From JAFDZV01 sp048594725 (GTDB lineage: Bacteria; Bacteroidota; Ignavibacteria; OLB7): DNA of 61,616 nucleotides. A program made the position numbers and the translations under genes. The DNA lies in NCBI GenBank assembly GCA_048594725.1, contig JBMDXA010000147.1:1-61616 (forward strand), given 5' to 3'. Shown here in pieces: positions 32,011-39,989 of this stretch (position 1 is its first letter; every line of letters starts with the position of its first letter). Below the pieces are notes generated by a model. That model had not been told where the DNA came from, ran no database searches, and was given only the letters and a program-made list of their open reading frames with translations.

Positions 32011-32793
32011 ATGCCCAGATACAAACTGTTGTTGGAATACGAAGGAACCCGCTACTCCGGGTGGCAGGTTCAGCAGGGAGCAAAGACCGTTCAGGGATCG
32101 CTCATCACCGCCGCGCGCACGGCGTTCGGAAAGGTGGGGGAGGTGATGGGGTCGGGGCGCACCGATGCCGGCGTGCATGCGCTGGGGCAGGTGGCCCATA
32201 TGGAGCTGTTGCAGAACCTCCCGGCCGTGCGGATCGTGCACGGGTTGAACGATAATCTCCCGCATGATATCAACGTGGTGGCGGTGGCTCAGGCCGCCGA
32301 CCGGTTCCATGCCCGGCACGATGCTACCGGGCGAAGCTATGTCTACCAGATCTCCCGGCGCCGTACCGCGTTCGGCAAGCCGTTCGTCTGGTGGGTGCGC
32401 GATACGCTGAATATCGGTACCATGCGCCGCGCCGCGCTGGCGCTCCCCGGCATGCACGACTTCCTCGCCTTCACCGATATGGACCCCTCCGAGGGCTCCA
32501 CGAAGGTGGCGGTGGAATCGGTGGAGATCGGGGAGTTCGGCGAGATGATCGTGGTGCGCATCCGCGCCAGCCATTTCCTCCGGAAAATGGTGCGCCGGGT
32601 GGTGGGAACGCTGGTGGAGGTGGGACGGGGAAATATGCCCGCCGGAGTGGTGGCCGAGGCGCTGGAGGCGCCGGAGTCGTATTCGATGAATTATACCGCC
32701 CCCCCCTCGGGTCTCTATCTGGACCAGGTGATCTACAAAGGAGAACGCTTCCGCACCGATCTCCGCCCGGCCCTGGTGGTGGGAGAAGGGTAG
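32011..32793 (+). CDS. truA: tRNA pseudouridine(38-40) synthase TruA
   Basis: The 260-residue product isomerises uridines 38-40 in the tRNA anticodon stem. It shows YKLLLEYEGTRYSGWQVQ at the start and the catalytic-Asp motif GSGRTDAGVHALGQVAH (near residues 47-63). FHARHDATGRSYVYQI, RASHFLRKMVRRVVGTLVEVGRG, and the C-terminal APPSGLYLDQVIY are also present. All are diagnostic of TruA. The ATG at 32011 is chosen; a TTG at 31990 in frame would add seven residues. TATCTTG at 31987 is a weak -7-like box only 18 bases upstream. The stop is followed directly by a GATTTTCGATTG array. Confidence 0.96.
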   Translation: MPRYKLLLEYEGTRYSGWQVQQGAKTVQGSLITAARTAFGKVGEVMGSGRTDAGVHALGQVAHMELLQNLPAVRIVHGLNDNLPHDINVVAVAQAADRFHARHDATGRSYVYQISRRRTAFGKPFVWWVRDTLNIGTMRRAALALPGMHDFLAFTDMDPSEGSTKVAVESVEIGEFGEMIVVRIRASHFLRKMVRRVVGTLVEVGRGNMPAGVVAEALEAPESYSMNYTAPPSGLYLDQVIYKGERFRTDLRPALVVGEG

Positions 32794-32880
32794 GGATTTT
32801 CGATTGACGATTTCCGATTTTCGATTGGGGAGAGGAGGGGGGATTTTCGATTGGCGATTTTCGATTTTCGATTGGGGGAG
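32794..32880 (+). repeat. GATTTTCGATTG repeat array following a stop codon
   Basis: It begins with the base after truA's TAG (GGATTTTCGATTGACG) and repeats two blocks, each ending GATTGGGG. Confidence 0.85.
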
Positions 32881-32943
32881 CGGGCACGCCCCGCGAACCG
32901 GCTACGGATCGGCTCCCGTGTACCGCTGGTCCGCTTCTTCCCA

Positions 32944-32993
32944 AGAACTAAGATCTACTTACTAAGAACTACTCACTAAGAACTCCTTACCCC
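32944..32993 (+). repeat. ACTAAGAACTACT-type repeat running up to the priA start
   Basis: AAGAACTAAGATCTACTTACTAAGAACTACTCACTAAGAACTCC consists of three imperfect ACTAAGAACTNCT units. It ends within ten bases of the GTG start of priA. Confidence 0.6.
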
Positions 32994-32994
32994 C

Positions 32995-35520
32995 GTGTCC
33001 CTGTACGTACAAGTCGCCCTTCCGGTACCGCTGTTCAAGATGTTCACCTACTCCGTTCCGGAGGAGTGGCGCGATCTTGAATTGCTCGGCATGCGCGTAT
33101 CGGTACAGTTCGGGCGGCGGACGCTGACCGGCGTGGTGGTGGAGGAGCGGAGCAGCACCGATCTGCCGAAGGTGCGCGATCTTCTCGATCTGCTCGATCC
33201 GGAGCCCCTGTTTACTGCCGACATGCTCCGGTTTGCCGAGTGGATGAGCCAGTACTACGTCTCGCCGATGGGGGAGACACTGCGTGCGATGATGCCCGCC
33301 GGCATGACCCCGGAATCCACCCAGCGCATCGCCCTGGCCGGACCCGAGGTGGCCGATGAGATCCCGCTGCTGCGCCGCTCGGCCCCCAGGCAGGCGGCCA
33401 TCCTCAGCGCTCTGGCCGATCACCCCAAGGGGATCACCGTCACCTTCCTCCAGAAAAAAGTGGGGGCCGATAACCTCCATGCCCAGCTCGAAGCCCTGGA
33501 ACAGAAGGGGCTTATCGTCCGCACCGCCGAGGGGGGGAAGGGGACCGCGCCGAAGACCGCCCGCGGCGCCCGCATCCGTCCGGAGCTGTTCGATGACGAC
33601 GAGGCCGTGCACCGCATCCTGGACGAGCTTGACCGCATCGCCCCGAAGCAATCGGCCATCCTGATGCTGATGTACACGCAGGCGCATCGTCTGGGGAGCA
33701 ACGATTTCATCTTCGCAAGCGATCTGCTGGAAGCCGCCGATGCTTCCGATTCCGCGCTGAAGGGGCTTGCCTCGCGCGGGGCGATAGAGCTGGAGGATAT
33801 CGAGATATCTCGCGAGGAGCTTCTCTCCGAGGATGCCGCCGCGCGCCCCTCGGTGGTGGAGAACGCCGGCAAAACCCTGGTGCCCAACCAGCAGCAGCAG
33901 GAGGCTATCGATACGGTGGTGGCGGCGATGGACCGGGGGGAGTTCAAGACGTTCCTGCTGCATGGGGTGACCGGGTCCGGCAAGACGCTGGTCTATATCG
34001 AGGCCATCAAGCATGCCATCGCCAACCGGAAGCGCGCCATCATGCTGGTGCCGGAGATAGCCCTGACGCTGCAACTGGTGGAGCGCTTCACCTCCGTCTT
34101 CGGCGAGCGAATCGTGGTGCTGCACAGCCGGATGTCGCCGGGGGAACGCTACGACGGGTGGCGCCGCGCCGCATCCGGACGGTGCGATGTGGTGATCGGT
34201 GCCCGCTCGGCGCTCTTCGCCCCGCTGCGAGACGTGGGGCTGGTGGTGATCGACGAGGAGCATGAGGCCAGCTACAAGCAGTACGACGCGCAGCCCCGCT
34301 ACAACGCGCGCGATGCCGCTATCGTCCGCGCGCAGATATCGGGGGCGGTGGCGCTGCTGGGAACGGCCACCCCGTCGATAGAATCGTACTACAACGCGCA
34401 GCGGAAGAAATATCATCTGCTGGAACTTCCGGAGCGGGTGGATAACGCGCGCGAGCCGAAGATCGTGATCGTGGATACGGTCACCGCCAAGAAGCAGAAC
34501 CTGATGCGCGGCGCCCTTTCGGTGCGGCTGCTGAAGGATATCCGCGAGCGGATCGAGCGGAAGGAGGGGGTGATCCTGTTGCAGAACCGGCGGGGATTCG
34601 CTACCCGGCTGGAGTGCATGTCCTGCTCGCATTCCCCTACCTGCCCGCACTGCGCGGTGACGCTCACCTACCATAAGAAGATCGAGGAGCTGCACTGCCA
34701 TTACTGCGGCTATGTGCGCACCGCCGACAGGGTCTGCGAGGTGTGCGGTCATCACGACCTGCGCCAGCCGGGGATCGGCACGCAGAAGGTGGAGGAGGAG
34801 CTTGAGCAGCATCTGCCGGGGGCGCGCATGGTGCGGATGGATCTTGATACCACCACCCGCAAGGGGGCGCACCGGCAGATCCTCTCGGCGTTCGCCAACG
34901 GCGAGGTGGATGTGCTGCTCGGAACCCAGATGGTGGCAAAGGGGCTCGATTTCTCCCGCGTGTCGCTGGTGGGGGTGATCTCCGCCGATACCCAGCTTCT
35001 GCTGCCGGATTTCCGCGCCAGCGAGCGCACCTACCAGCTGCTCACCCAGGTGGCGGGGCGCGCCGGGCGCCGCAGCAATGTGGAGGGGGAGGTGGTGATC
35101 CAGACCGCCCACCCGAATCATCCGGCTATCCAGGCCAGCTTCGCGAAGAATTATCAGATGCTCTACAGCCAGGAGCTTCAGGCGCGCAACGAGCTGAATT
35201 ATCCCCCCTTCTCACGCTTTATCGTGGTGGAATTTCGCTCCGAGGACCAGCGGGAGACCGAGAGCCATGCCCGGATCTTCCGGCAGCTTCTCCCCAGCCA
35301 GCACCCGGTGATGGATATCCTCGGGCCTACCGCCGCGCTTATCTGGAAGCTGCGCAATCTGTATCGTTATCAGATCGTGATTAAAAACAGCCGTATGGTC
35401 GATCCCGGCGGAAAAGGATTTTATAAGATATTCTCCGAAGCCTACGAACGCTACCATCAGGGGCATGCAAAAGCCTCCGTGCAGATCATCGTGGATGTGG
35501 ATGCGCAGGGAATGGGGTAG
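32995..35520 (+). CDS. priA: Primosomal protein N' (replication restart helicase PriA)
   Basis: The 841-residue protein is somewhat longer than E. coli PriA (732). It restarts replication at abandoned forks by loading the primosome. The N-terminal DNA-binding region is YVQVALPVPLFKMFTYSVP. Walker A is HGVTGSGKT (near 322) and Walker B is VIDEEHEASYKQ (near 418). The zinc-binding insert runs from about 541 to 585 with paired cysteines (CMSCSHSPTCPHC, CHYCGY, CEVCGHH). Motifs V/VI are GTQMVAKGLDF and QVAGRAGR. The start codon is GTG at 32995; no ATG nearby gives the conserved N-terminus. A repeat array begins at the base after its TAG. Confidence 0.96.
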   Translation: MSLYVQVALPVPLFKMFTYSVPEEWRDLELLGMRVSVQFGRRTLTGVVVEERSSTDLPKVRDLLDLLDPEPLFTADMLRFAEWMSQYYVSPMGETLRAMMPAGMTPESTQRIALAGPEVADEIPLLRRSAPRQAAILSALADHPKGITVTFLQKKVGADNLHAQLEALEQKGLIVRTAEGGKGTAPKTARGARIRPELFDDDEAVHRILDELDRIAPKQSAILMLMYTQAHRLGSNDFIFASDLLEAADASDSALKGLASRGAIELEDIEISREELLSEDAAARPSVVENAGKTLVPNQQQQEAIDTVVAAMDRGEFKTFLLHGVTGSGKTLVYIEAIKHAIANRKRAIMLVPEIALTLQLVERFTSVFGERIVVLHSRMSPGERYDGWRRAASGRCDVVIGARSALFAPLRDVGLVVIDEEHEASYKQYDAQPRYNARDAAIVRAQISGAVALLGTATPSIESYYNAQRKKYHLLELPERVDNAREPKIVIVDTVTAKKQNLMRGALSVRLLKDIRERIERKEGVILLQNRRGFATRLECMSCSHSPTCPHCAVTLTYHKKIEELHCHYCGYVRTADRVCEVCGHHDLRQPGIGTQKVEEELEQHLPGARMVRMDLDTTTRKGAHRQILSAFANGEVDVLLGTQMVAKGLDFSRVSLVGVISADTQLLLPDFRASERTYQLLTQVAGRAGRRSNVEGEVVIQTAHPNHPAIQASFAKNYQMLYSQELQARNELNYPPFSRFIVVEFRSEDQRETESHARIFRQLLPSQHPVMDILGPTAALIWKLRNLYRYQIVIKNSRMVDPGGKGFYKIFSEAYERYHQGHAKASVQIIVDVDAQGMG

Positions 35521-35640
35521 GGATTTTCGATTTTCGATTGGCGATTTTGGATTTTCGATTTACGAGAAGAGATTCCGGATTGACGATATCCGGATTTAGC
35601 AGAAGAGATTCCGGATTTACGATTTTCGATTGGGGAGAGA
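35521..35640 (+). repeat. GATTTTCGATTG repeat array following a stop codon
   Basis: It begins at the base after priA's stop (GGATTTTCGATTTTCGATTGGCG) and continues with degenerate GATTCCGGATTTACG units. It ends GATTTTCGATTGGGGAGAG. Confidence 0.85.
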
Positions 35641-35728
35641 AGGGGGGGAGTACTCCGTGGCGGGGAGAAGAGATCCCGGACTTCCGATTGGCGATGTGAA
35701 TATTCGATCCATCTCCATTTCCATTCCG

Positions 35729-36673
35729 ATGAAGAAATTCCTTTTCGGCATCCTTCTGTTGTTCGGTATTCCGCTCCTGCTTGCCGGATGCTGGGCTGCA
35801 TGGGAGCATCTGCGCGATCCGCTGGCGGCGCTCGATCGCGGGACGCCGGATCTGCGGCTGATCTATGACAGCGTTTATACCGTGCAGGGAGACGCCGGGG
35901 CACGCACCTACCACGACATCGTTCTGTTCGATGAGAGTCTCGATTCCATACGCTTTACGGTAAGTCTTCCGGCCGGCGGCGCCGGGCCGCGATTTCCCGT
36001 GGTGATGGTGATAGGCGGGCTGGAGATCGGCAGGACCAGCCTCCGCTATGTGGTGCATCATGGCGACAACGCCCTTATCGCCTATGAATATCCGTATGGT
36101 CCCGAGTACTGGTACGAGGGAACCCCGCTGGAGGAGATCCCCGCTATCCGCAATGCCGTGCTGAGCGTGCCGGCCCAGCTTGAAGCCGTGATGCGCTGGG
36201 CGCGCTCGCAGCCGTGGGCCGATACCACCAGAACCGCTACCTTCAGCTACAGCTTCGGAGCCATGTTCGTTCCGGCGTTCTACCGTCTTGCCGCCAGCCA
36301 CGGGCAGCCTCCCGGCCCCGCAGCGCTGATCTACGGCGGCGCCGATATCGGGCGCCTGCTCCGCCATAACATCCGTCTGGAACCGGAATTTCTCCGGGGT
36401 CCGTTCGCGTGGCTGGCGGCAACCGCCATCCGTCCGGTGGAGCCCGCGCTCCATCTGCCGCGGATGAAGGCCGAGCTTCTGATCGTCAACGGCACGCGCG
36501 ACCGGTTGATCCCGCGCGAGTGCTGGCAGCAACTGCACGCGCTGGCCCCGGAACCGAAAACGCTCGTCACGCTCGACACCGAACATATGAACCCGCAGGC
36601 GACGGAGCTTATCGGCCGGCTGGTCGGTATCGGGCGGCAGTGGCTGCTGGAACGCGGGGCGATAGAGGAATGA
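35729..36673 (+). CDS. Alpha/beta-hydrolase lipoprotein
   Basis: From the ATG at 35729 (314 residues) the N-terminus is a lipoprotein signal (MKKFLFGILLLFGIPLLLAGC, lipobox LAGC, lipidated Cys 21). The rest is an alpha/beta-hydrolase fold: PVVMVIGGLEIG strand-oxyanion region, nucleophile elbow TFSYSFGAMF (S-x-S-x-G rather than G-x-S-x-G), Asp candidate in VNGTRDRLIP, and His candidate in DTEHMNP. Substrate is unknown; it is probably an envelope esterase or peptidase. Upstream codons from 35630 translate repeat DNA and are not used. A family-1 mobile element begins 19 bases after the stop. Confidence 0.75.
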   Translation: MKKFLFGILLLFGIPLLLAGCWAAWEHLRDPLAALDRGTPDLRLIYDSVYTVQGDAGARTYHDIVLFDESLDSIRFTVSLPAGGAGPRFPVVMVIGGLEIGRTSLRYVVHHGDNALIAYEYPYGPEYWYEGTPLEEIPAIRNAVLSVPAQLEAVMRWARSQPWADTTRTATFSYSFGAMFVPAFYRLAASHGQPPGPAALIYGGADIGRLLRHNIRLEPEFLRGPFAWLAATAIRPVEPALHLPRMKAELLIVNGTRDRLIPRECWQQLHALAPEPKTLVTLDTEHMNPQATELIGRLVGIGRQWLLERGAIEE

Positions 36674-36691
36674 GAGAGGGTAATTCTCCAT

Positions 36692-36851
36692 GAGAGCGGA
36701 TTTCAAATGACGTACGCCAATCTTCCCGTGGTGATGGCCCCCATAGGGGGCAGCTATCTGTAGGTGCCGAGCCAGGTTGTTCTCCGGAAGCTCCATAGGA
36801 GCGGCCCATTCTTCTCCCGGCAGGGGAGTAGCCCACCTGAAATCCGTTCTC
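36692..36851 (+). mobile_element. MITE-like element, family 1, copy 4 (160 bp)
   Basis: Ends are GAGAGCGGATTTCA and TGAAATCCGTTCTC, an inverted pair. Inside are GCCCCC-ATA-GGGGGC and GCTCC-ATA-GGAGC, so both hairpin loops changed from GTA to ATA while both stems stayed paired. AGCTATCTGTAG lies between them as in other copies. Confidence 0.75.
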
Positions 36852-36991
36852 GTGATGTTGGGGTTTCGAGTATCCGCCCCGTCACACTTCTTGACCGATA
36901 TCCAACAAACTGACACGAAGCGTCCGGGCTCTTTTTCTGAAGTTACCGGTAGTGAATTATTCAGATCCCGGCAACAATCAGTACTGAAACC
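36852..36991. other. Upstream region of the DUF1338 gene
   Basis: No gene. It is moderately AT-rich near 36930-36990, where a promoter would be expected. Confidence 0.3.
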
Positions 36992-37813
36992 ATGAACACG
37001 CTATCGCTCCAGGAACTGCTGGAGTTCTTCTGGCAGGATTATACGTTGATCACCCCCTCGGCCGGCAAGATCTACGGCCTGCTCGGGGAACGGAACGAGA
37101 ATTATGTGAACGATCATATCGCCTTCCGCACCTTCAATCTCGATCCGATCGGGGTGGAGTCGCTCGGGGCCACGTTCCTGAATCTGGGCTATCGCCAGAG
37201 CGGGGAATATCAGTTCGAGAAGAAGAAGCTGCGCGCGATCTCCTACGCCCATCCCGATCCCGATACCCCTCATATCTTCATCTCGGAGCTTCTTACCGAA
37301 CAGTTCAGCCCGGAGCTTCAGGCCATCGTGCGGGAGCTTGTGGAGCAGATCCCGGCGGAGCTGAAGGGTACGCAGGAGCTTCTGACGATGCGACCGAGCT
37401 GGAAGCCGATCGAGTACGCGAAGTACCGGAAATTGCTGGAGGAGTCGGAATACGCCGGCTGGCTGGCCGCGTTCGGCATCCGCGTGAACCACTTCACCGT
37501 GCTTATCAACGCGCTCCGCACCTTCCCGGCGCTGGAGGATTTCAACGCGTGGCTGCTGGAAAGCGGCTTCGAGATGAACCGTTCCGGCGGGCTTATCAAG
37601 GGGACACCGGAGCAGCTGCTGGAGCAGAGCTCTACCATGGCCGACCGCGCCGACTGGGAATTCGCCGGCGGCCAGAAGCATCTGATCCCCACCTGCTACC
37701 ATGAGTTCGCGCGCCGCTATACAGATCCGGCCACCGGCGAGCTGTATGCCGGGTTCATCTCCAAGAGCGCCGACAAGATCTTCGAGTCCACCGATACCAA
37801 CGTGGCGATGTAA
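36992..37813 (+). CDS. DUF1338 / HglS-like 2-oxoadipate dioxygenase family protein
   Basis: The 273-residue product has the metal-ligand pattern of the DUF1338/HglS family. The ligands appear to be His in NDHIAFRTFN (near 42), His in RVNHFTVLIN (near 167) and Glu in CYHEFARRY (near 242). HglS converts 2-oxoadipate to 2-hydroxyglutarate with loss of CO2 in D-lysine breakdown. Short members of the family, like this one, may act on related 2-oxo acids, so the substrate is left open. Supporting segments are LGYRQSGEYQFEKKKLRA and LIPTCYHEF. It is a single gene with its own terminator at 37889. Confidence 0.8.
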   Translation: MNTLSLQELLEFFWQDYTLITPSAGKIYGLLGERNENYVNDHIAFRTFNLDPIGVESLGATFLNLGYRQSGEYQFEKKKLRAISYAHPDPDTPHIFISELLTEQFSPELQAIVRELVEQIPAELKGTQELLTMRPSWKPIEYAKYRKLLEESEYAGWLAAFGIRVNHFTVLINALRTFPALEDFNAWLLESGFEMNRSGGLIKGTPEQLLEQSSTMADRADWEFAGGQKHLIPTCYHEFARRYTDPATGELYAGFISKSADKIFESTDTNVAM

Positions 37814-37888
37814 TCGTGCGGCTGCCGGAGCTACCGGCATTGGCAGCGCTTCGCAATCTTTCTCGCCTCTGATGGAGTGCGATACCGG

Positions 37889-37926
37889 ACCGGGGAACCT
37901 CAAGAGCGGGCTCCCCGGTTTTTTTA
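37889..37926 (+). terminator. Rho-independent terminator after the DUF1338 gene
   Basis: ACCGGGGA (37889-37896) pairs with TCCCCGGT (37912-37919) and is followed by seven T residues. Confidence 0.85.
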
Positions 37927-38075
37927 TAGGAGCCGGTTACAGCGTGTTGCAGGCAGCGGGCGCGGCTGGCACGATCATGGCGGGTTGATGGAGATGATGC
38001 AGATGCGGAGATCATCCCAGGGGCGACCGCCCGCAGTCTGCATGGTTGCACACGAACATCATCGGGAATTGAGTT

Positions 38076-38999
38076 GTGGAAATCGATCTTTCCGCCGCGT
38101 GGACTGCCACACTCGGCATGGCCCAGGGGCTTATCCGGCTTCTTCCGAAGCTCGTTGTGGGCGCCCTCGTCTTTGTGGCGATTCTCTTTCTCAGCAAGTG
38201 GATAAGCAAGATTGTCCGCTCCATCACCGGGCGCTACCAGCGTTCCAGAAGTGTGGGGCTGGTGCTGGGACGCATGGCGCAGTGGATCGCCATCTTCATC
38301 GGTCTTCTGATCGCCCTTTCGATCGTGCTCCCGTCGTTCCAGGCCAGCAGCCTGATCGAGCTGCTCGGCATCGGCGGCGTGGCGGTCGGCTTTGCATTCC
38401 GCGACATATTTCAGAATTTCCTGGCCGGCATTCTTCTTCTTCTGACCGAGCCGTTCAAGATCGGCGACCAGATTATCGTGGACAGCTACGAGGGGACGGT
38501 GGAGGATATCAAGACGCGTGCTACGCTGATCCGCACCTACGACGGGCGGCGCGTGGTGATACCGAACTCCGATCTGTTCACAAAATCGGTGACGGTGAAC
38601 ACCGCCTACGGAAACCGGATGACCGAGTACGAGTTCAGCATCCGCTCGGCCGATGATCTCGCGGTGGCGCAGCGGGCGGTGCTGGATGCGGTGCGGGAGG
38701 TGCCCGGCGTTCTCTCCGATCCCGGACCCGATACGCTGGTGGTCTCGATGTCGGACTCCAGCATAAATGTCCGGGTACGGTGGTGGACCGCGCCGACGCT
38801 GGCGGAGGTGCTGGAGGTGAAGAACCACGTGATCGCGGCCATCAAGAAAAATCTGGACGCTCTGCACAAGGATGTGCGCACCAGCGCCGGCGGGGCCAAC
38901 CCGGACCCGAACAACGTCACGCCCGATGTGGCGCACTCCAGCCCGGTAGTGCCCGACCGGTCGAAACCCTCGCCCGACAGGGATAAAAAAGACTGGTAG
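38076..38999 (+). CDS. Small-conductance mechanosensitive channel (MscS family)
   Basis: The 307-residue protein has three membrane helices, like E. coli MscS: LLPKLVVGALVFVAILFLSKWI, MAQWIAIFIGLLIALSIVL, and the pore-lining LIELLGIGGVAVGFAFRDIFQNFLAGILLL. The last carries the Gly/Ala pattern typical of TM3. The beta domain follows (PFKIGDQIIVDSYEGTVEDI, TRATLIRTYDGRRVVIPN). It opens on membrane tension during osmotic downshock. The tail after residue 265 is Pro/Asp-rich and unconserved. The start is GTG at 38076 (VEIDLS). Confidence 0.92.
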   Translation: MEIDLSAAWTATLGMAQGLIRLLPKLVVGALVFVAILFLSKWISKIVRSITGRYQRSRSVGLVLGRMAQWIAIFIGLLIALSIVLPSFQASSLIELLGIGGVAVGFAFRDIFQNFLAGILLLLTEPFKIGDQIIVDSYEGTVEDIKTRATLIRTYDGRRVVIPNSDLFTKSVTVNTAYGNRMTEYEFSIRSADDLAVAQRAVLDAVREVPGVLSDPGPDTLVVSMSDSSINVRVRWWTAPTLAEVLEVKNHVIAAIKKNLDALHKDVRTSAGGANPDPNNVTPDVAHSSPVVPDRSKPSPDRDKKDW

Positions 39000-39182
39000 A
39001 GGTTCAGCGGGAGGAATTTGCCGGCGGCCCGTAATGTATCGCCTATGATACGCCGGGCGTACCGCCGGCACGTGGCGCGTCATAACGAGTACACACCGCC
39101 GGCAGCGGCCGAAGGCCGCGTACGGACCACGCACCCGGCCGCGCGCATCGATTCCATTTCGCTGGACCATTCTTTCTTTGTT

Positions 39183-39632
39183 ATGCAGACTCTCGCTCTC
39201 CTTCGCGATCTCTTCGCCTACGATCACTGGGCCAATGCGTTCTTCCTCGATCTGGCAGTGCCGGGGGACTCCCTCCGGTTGCTGGCCCATCTCTTCGCCT
39301 CGCAGCGGATCTGGTGGTCCCGCATTCAGGGGGAGGAGCCGGGAATAGAGCGGCTGCCCGATCTTTCCATCGGGGAATGCCGAGCCTTGGCCGCGACCAT
39401 GTATCCTCTCTGGAGGGACTATCTCGCGGACTGCCCGGAGGAGCGCCTGCTGGAAACCATCACCTACACCAACTTCGAGGGGGTGCAGCTCAGTGCCCGG
39501 CTGGCCGATATTCTGATGCAGGTCGCCAATCATGGCACCTACCACCGCGGACAGATGGCCCGCGCGCTCCGCCAGGAGGGAATCACCCCGCCCCGAACCG
39601 ATTATATCGCCTATGTGTGGGAGGTGAGGTGA
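39183..39632 (+). CDS. DinB-like (YfiT-fold) four-helix protein
   Basis: The 149-residue product from the ATG at 39183 shows the DinB/DUF664 helical bundle with a probable metal triad. The ligands appear to be His in AYDHWANAFF (near 15) and the two His of VANHGTYHRGQMARALRQEG (near 118-128). Members are metal-binding proteins. Some are thiol-transferases such as bacillithiol S-transferase, and most have no known reaction. The longer frame from 39018 lacks conservation. TTCTTTCTTTG sits directly before the start. The stop TGA is followed directly by a GATTTTCGATT array. Confidence 0.8.
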   Translation: MQTLALLRDLFAYDHWANAFFLDLAVPGDSLRLLAHLFASQRIWWSRIQGEEPGIERLPDLSIGECRALAATMYPLWRDYLADCPEERLLETITYTNFEGVQLSARLADILMQVANHGTYHRGQMARALRQEGITPPRTDYIAYVWEVR

Positions 39633-39664
39633 TTTTCGATTTTCGATTTCAGATTTTCGATTGA
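39633..39664 (+). repeat. GATTTTCGATTG repeat array following a stop codon
   Basis: The last two bases of the DinB-like gene's TGA stop are part of the first repeat unit (GATTTTCGATTTTCGATT). The array ends GATTGACGGGGAG. Confidence 0.8.
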
Positions 39665-39989
39665 CGGGGAGAATGGGAGAGGATTGAGGATGCGCGATCA
39701 GAGGGGAAGGGTGTGACAAGGGGAGAATAAGGGCTTCGGTTCTCTTTGCTCTCTTTTCTTCCTGGCGTTTCCTTGCGCCTTCGCGGCTTTGCGTGAGTGC
39801 TGGTTCTATTCCCCGCAGCGGGCCTGTTCCAGCATCGGCGTGCCACCCGATTTGCAATTTTGTACCGGAGTTAGTAGTTAGTGGTCTGCGGCCTGCGGCT
39901 GCCTGTGGGCCATGACAATAACGATGCTGTCCCGGCCGGTGCCATCTTCCGCTACTAACTACTATCTACGAGCCATTAACTACCATACC
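39665..39989. repeat. Intergenic region with CTTTGCG-type and ACTAACTACT-type repeats
   Basis: 39735-39800 holds degenerate CTTTGC.CTTCGCGGCTTTGCGTGAG units, like 2210-2260 in inverse. 39868-39900 reads TTAGTAGTTAGTGGTC followed by a CCTGCGG-type inverted repeat. 39952-39989 reads CTACTAACTACTATCTACG...TTAACTACC and runs to the ATG of the PNGase-like gene. Confidence 0.6.

Noticed and set aside
31348..32574. Long form (408 codons) of the CBS-domain protein
   Set aside because: The upstream 258 codons lie antisense to truA and across its promoter. The 150-residue form matches the known two-CBS size.
32794..32880. CRISPR-like array
   Set aside because: GATTTTCGATTG units are short, irregular and adjacent, without spacers of constant length; no cas genes are present.
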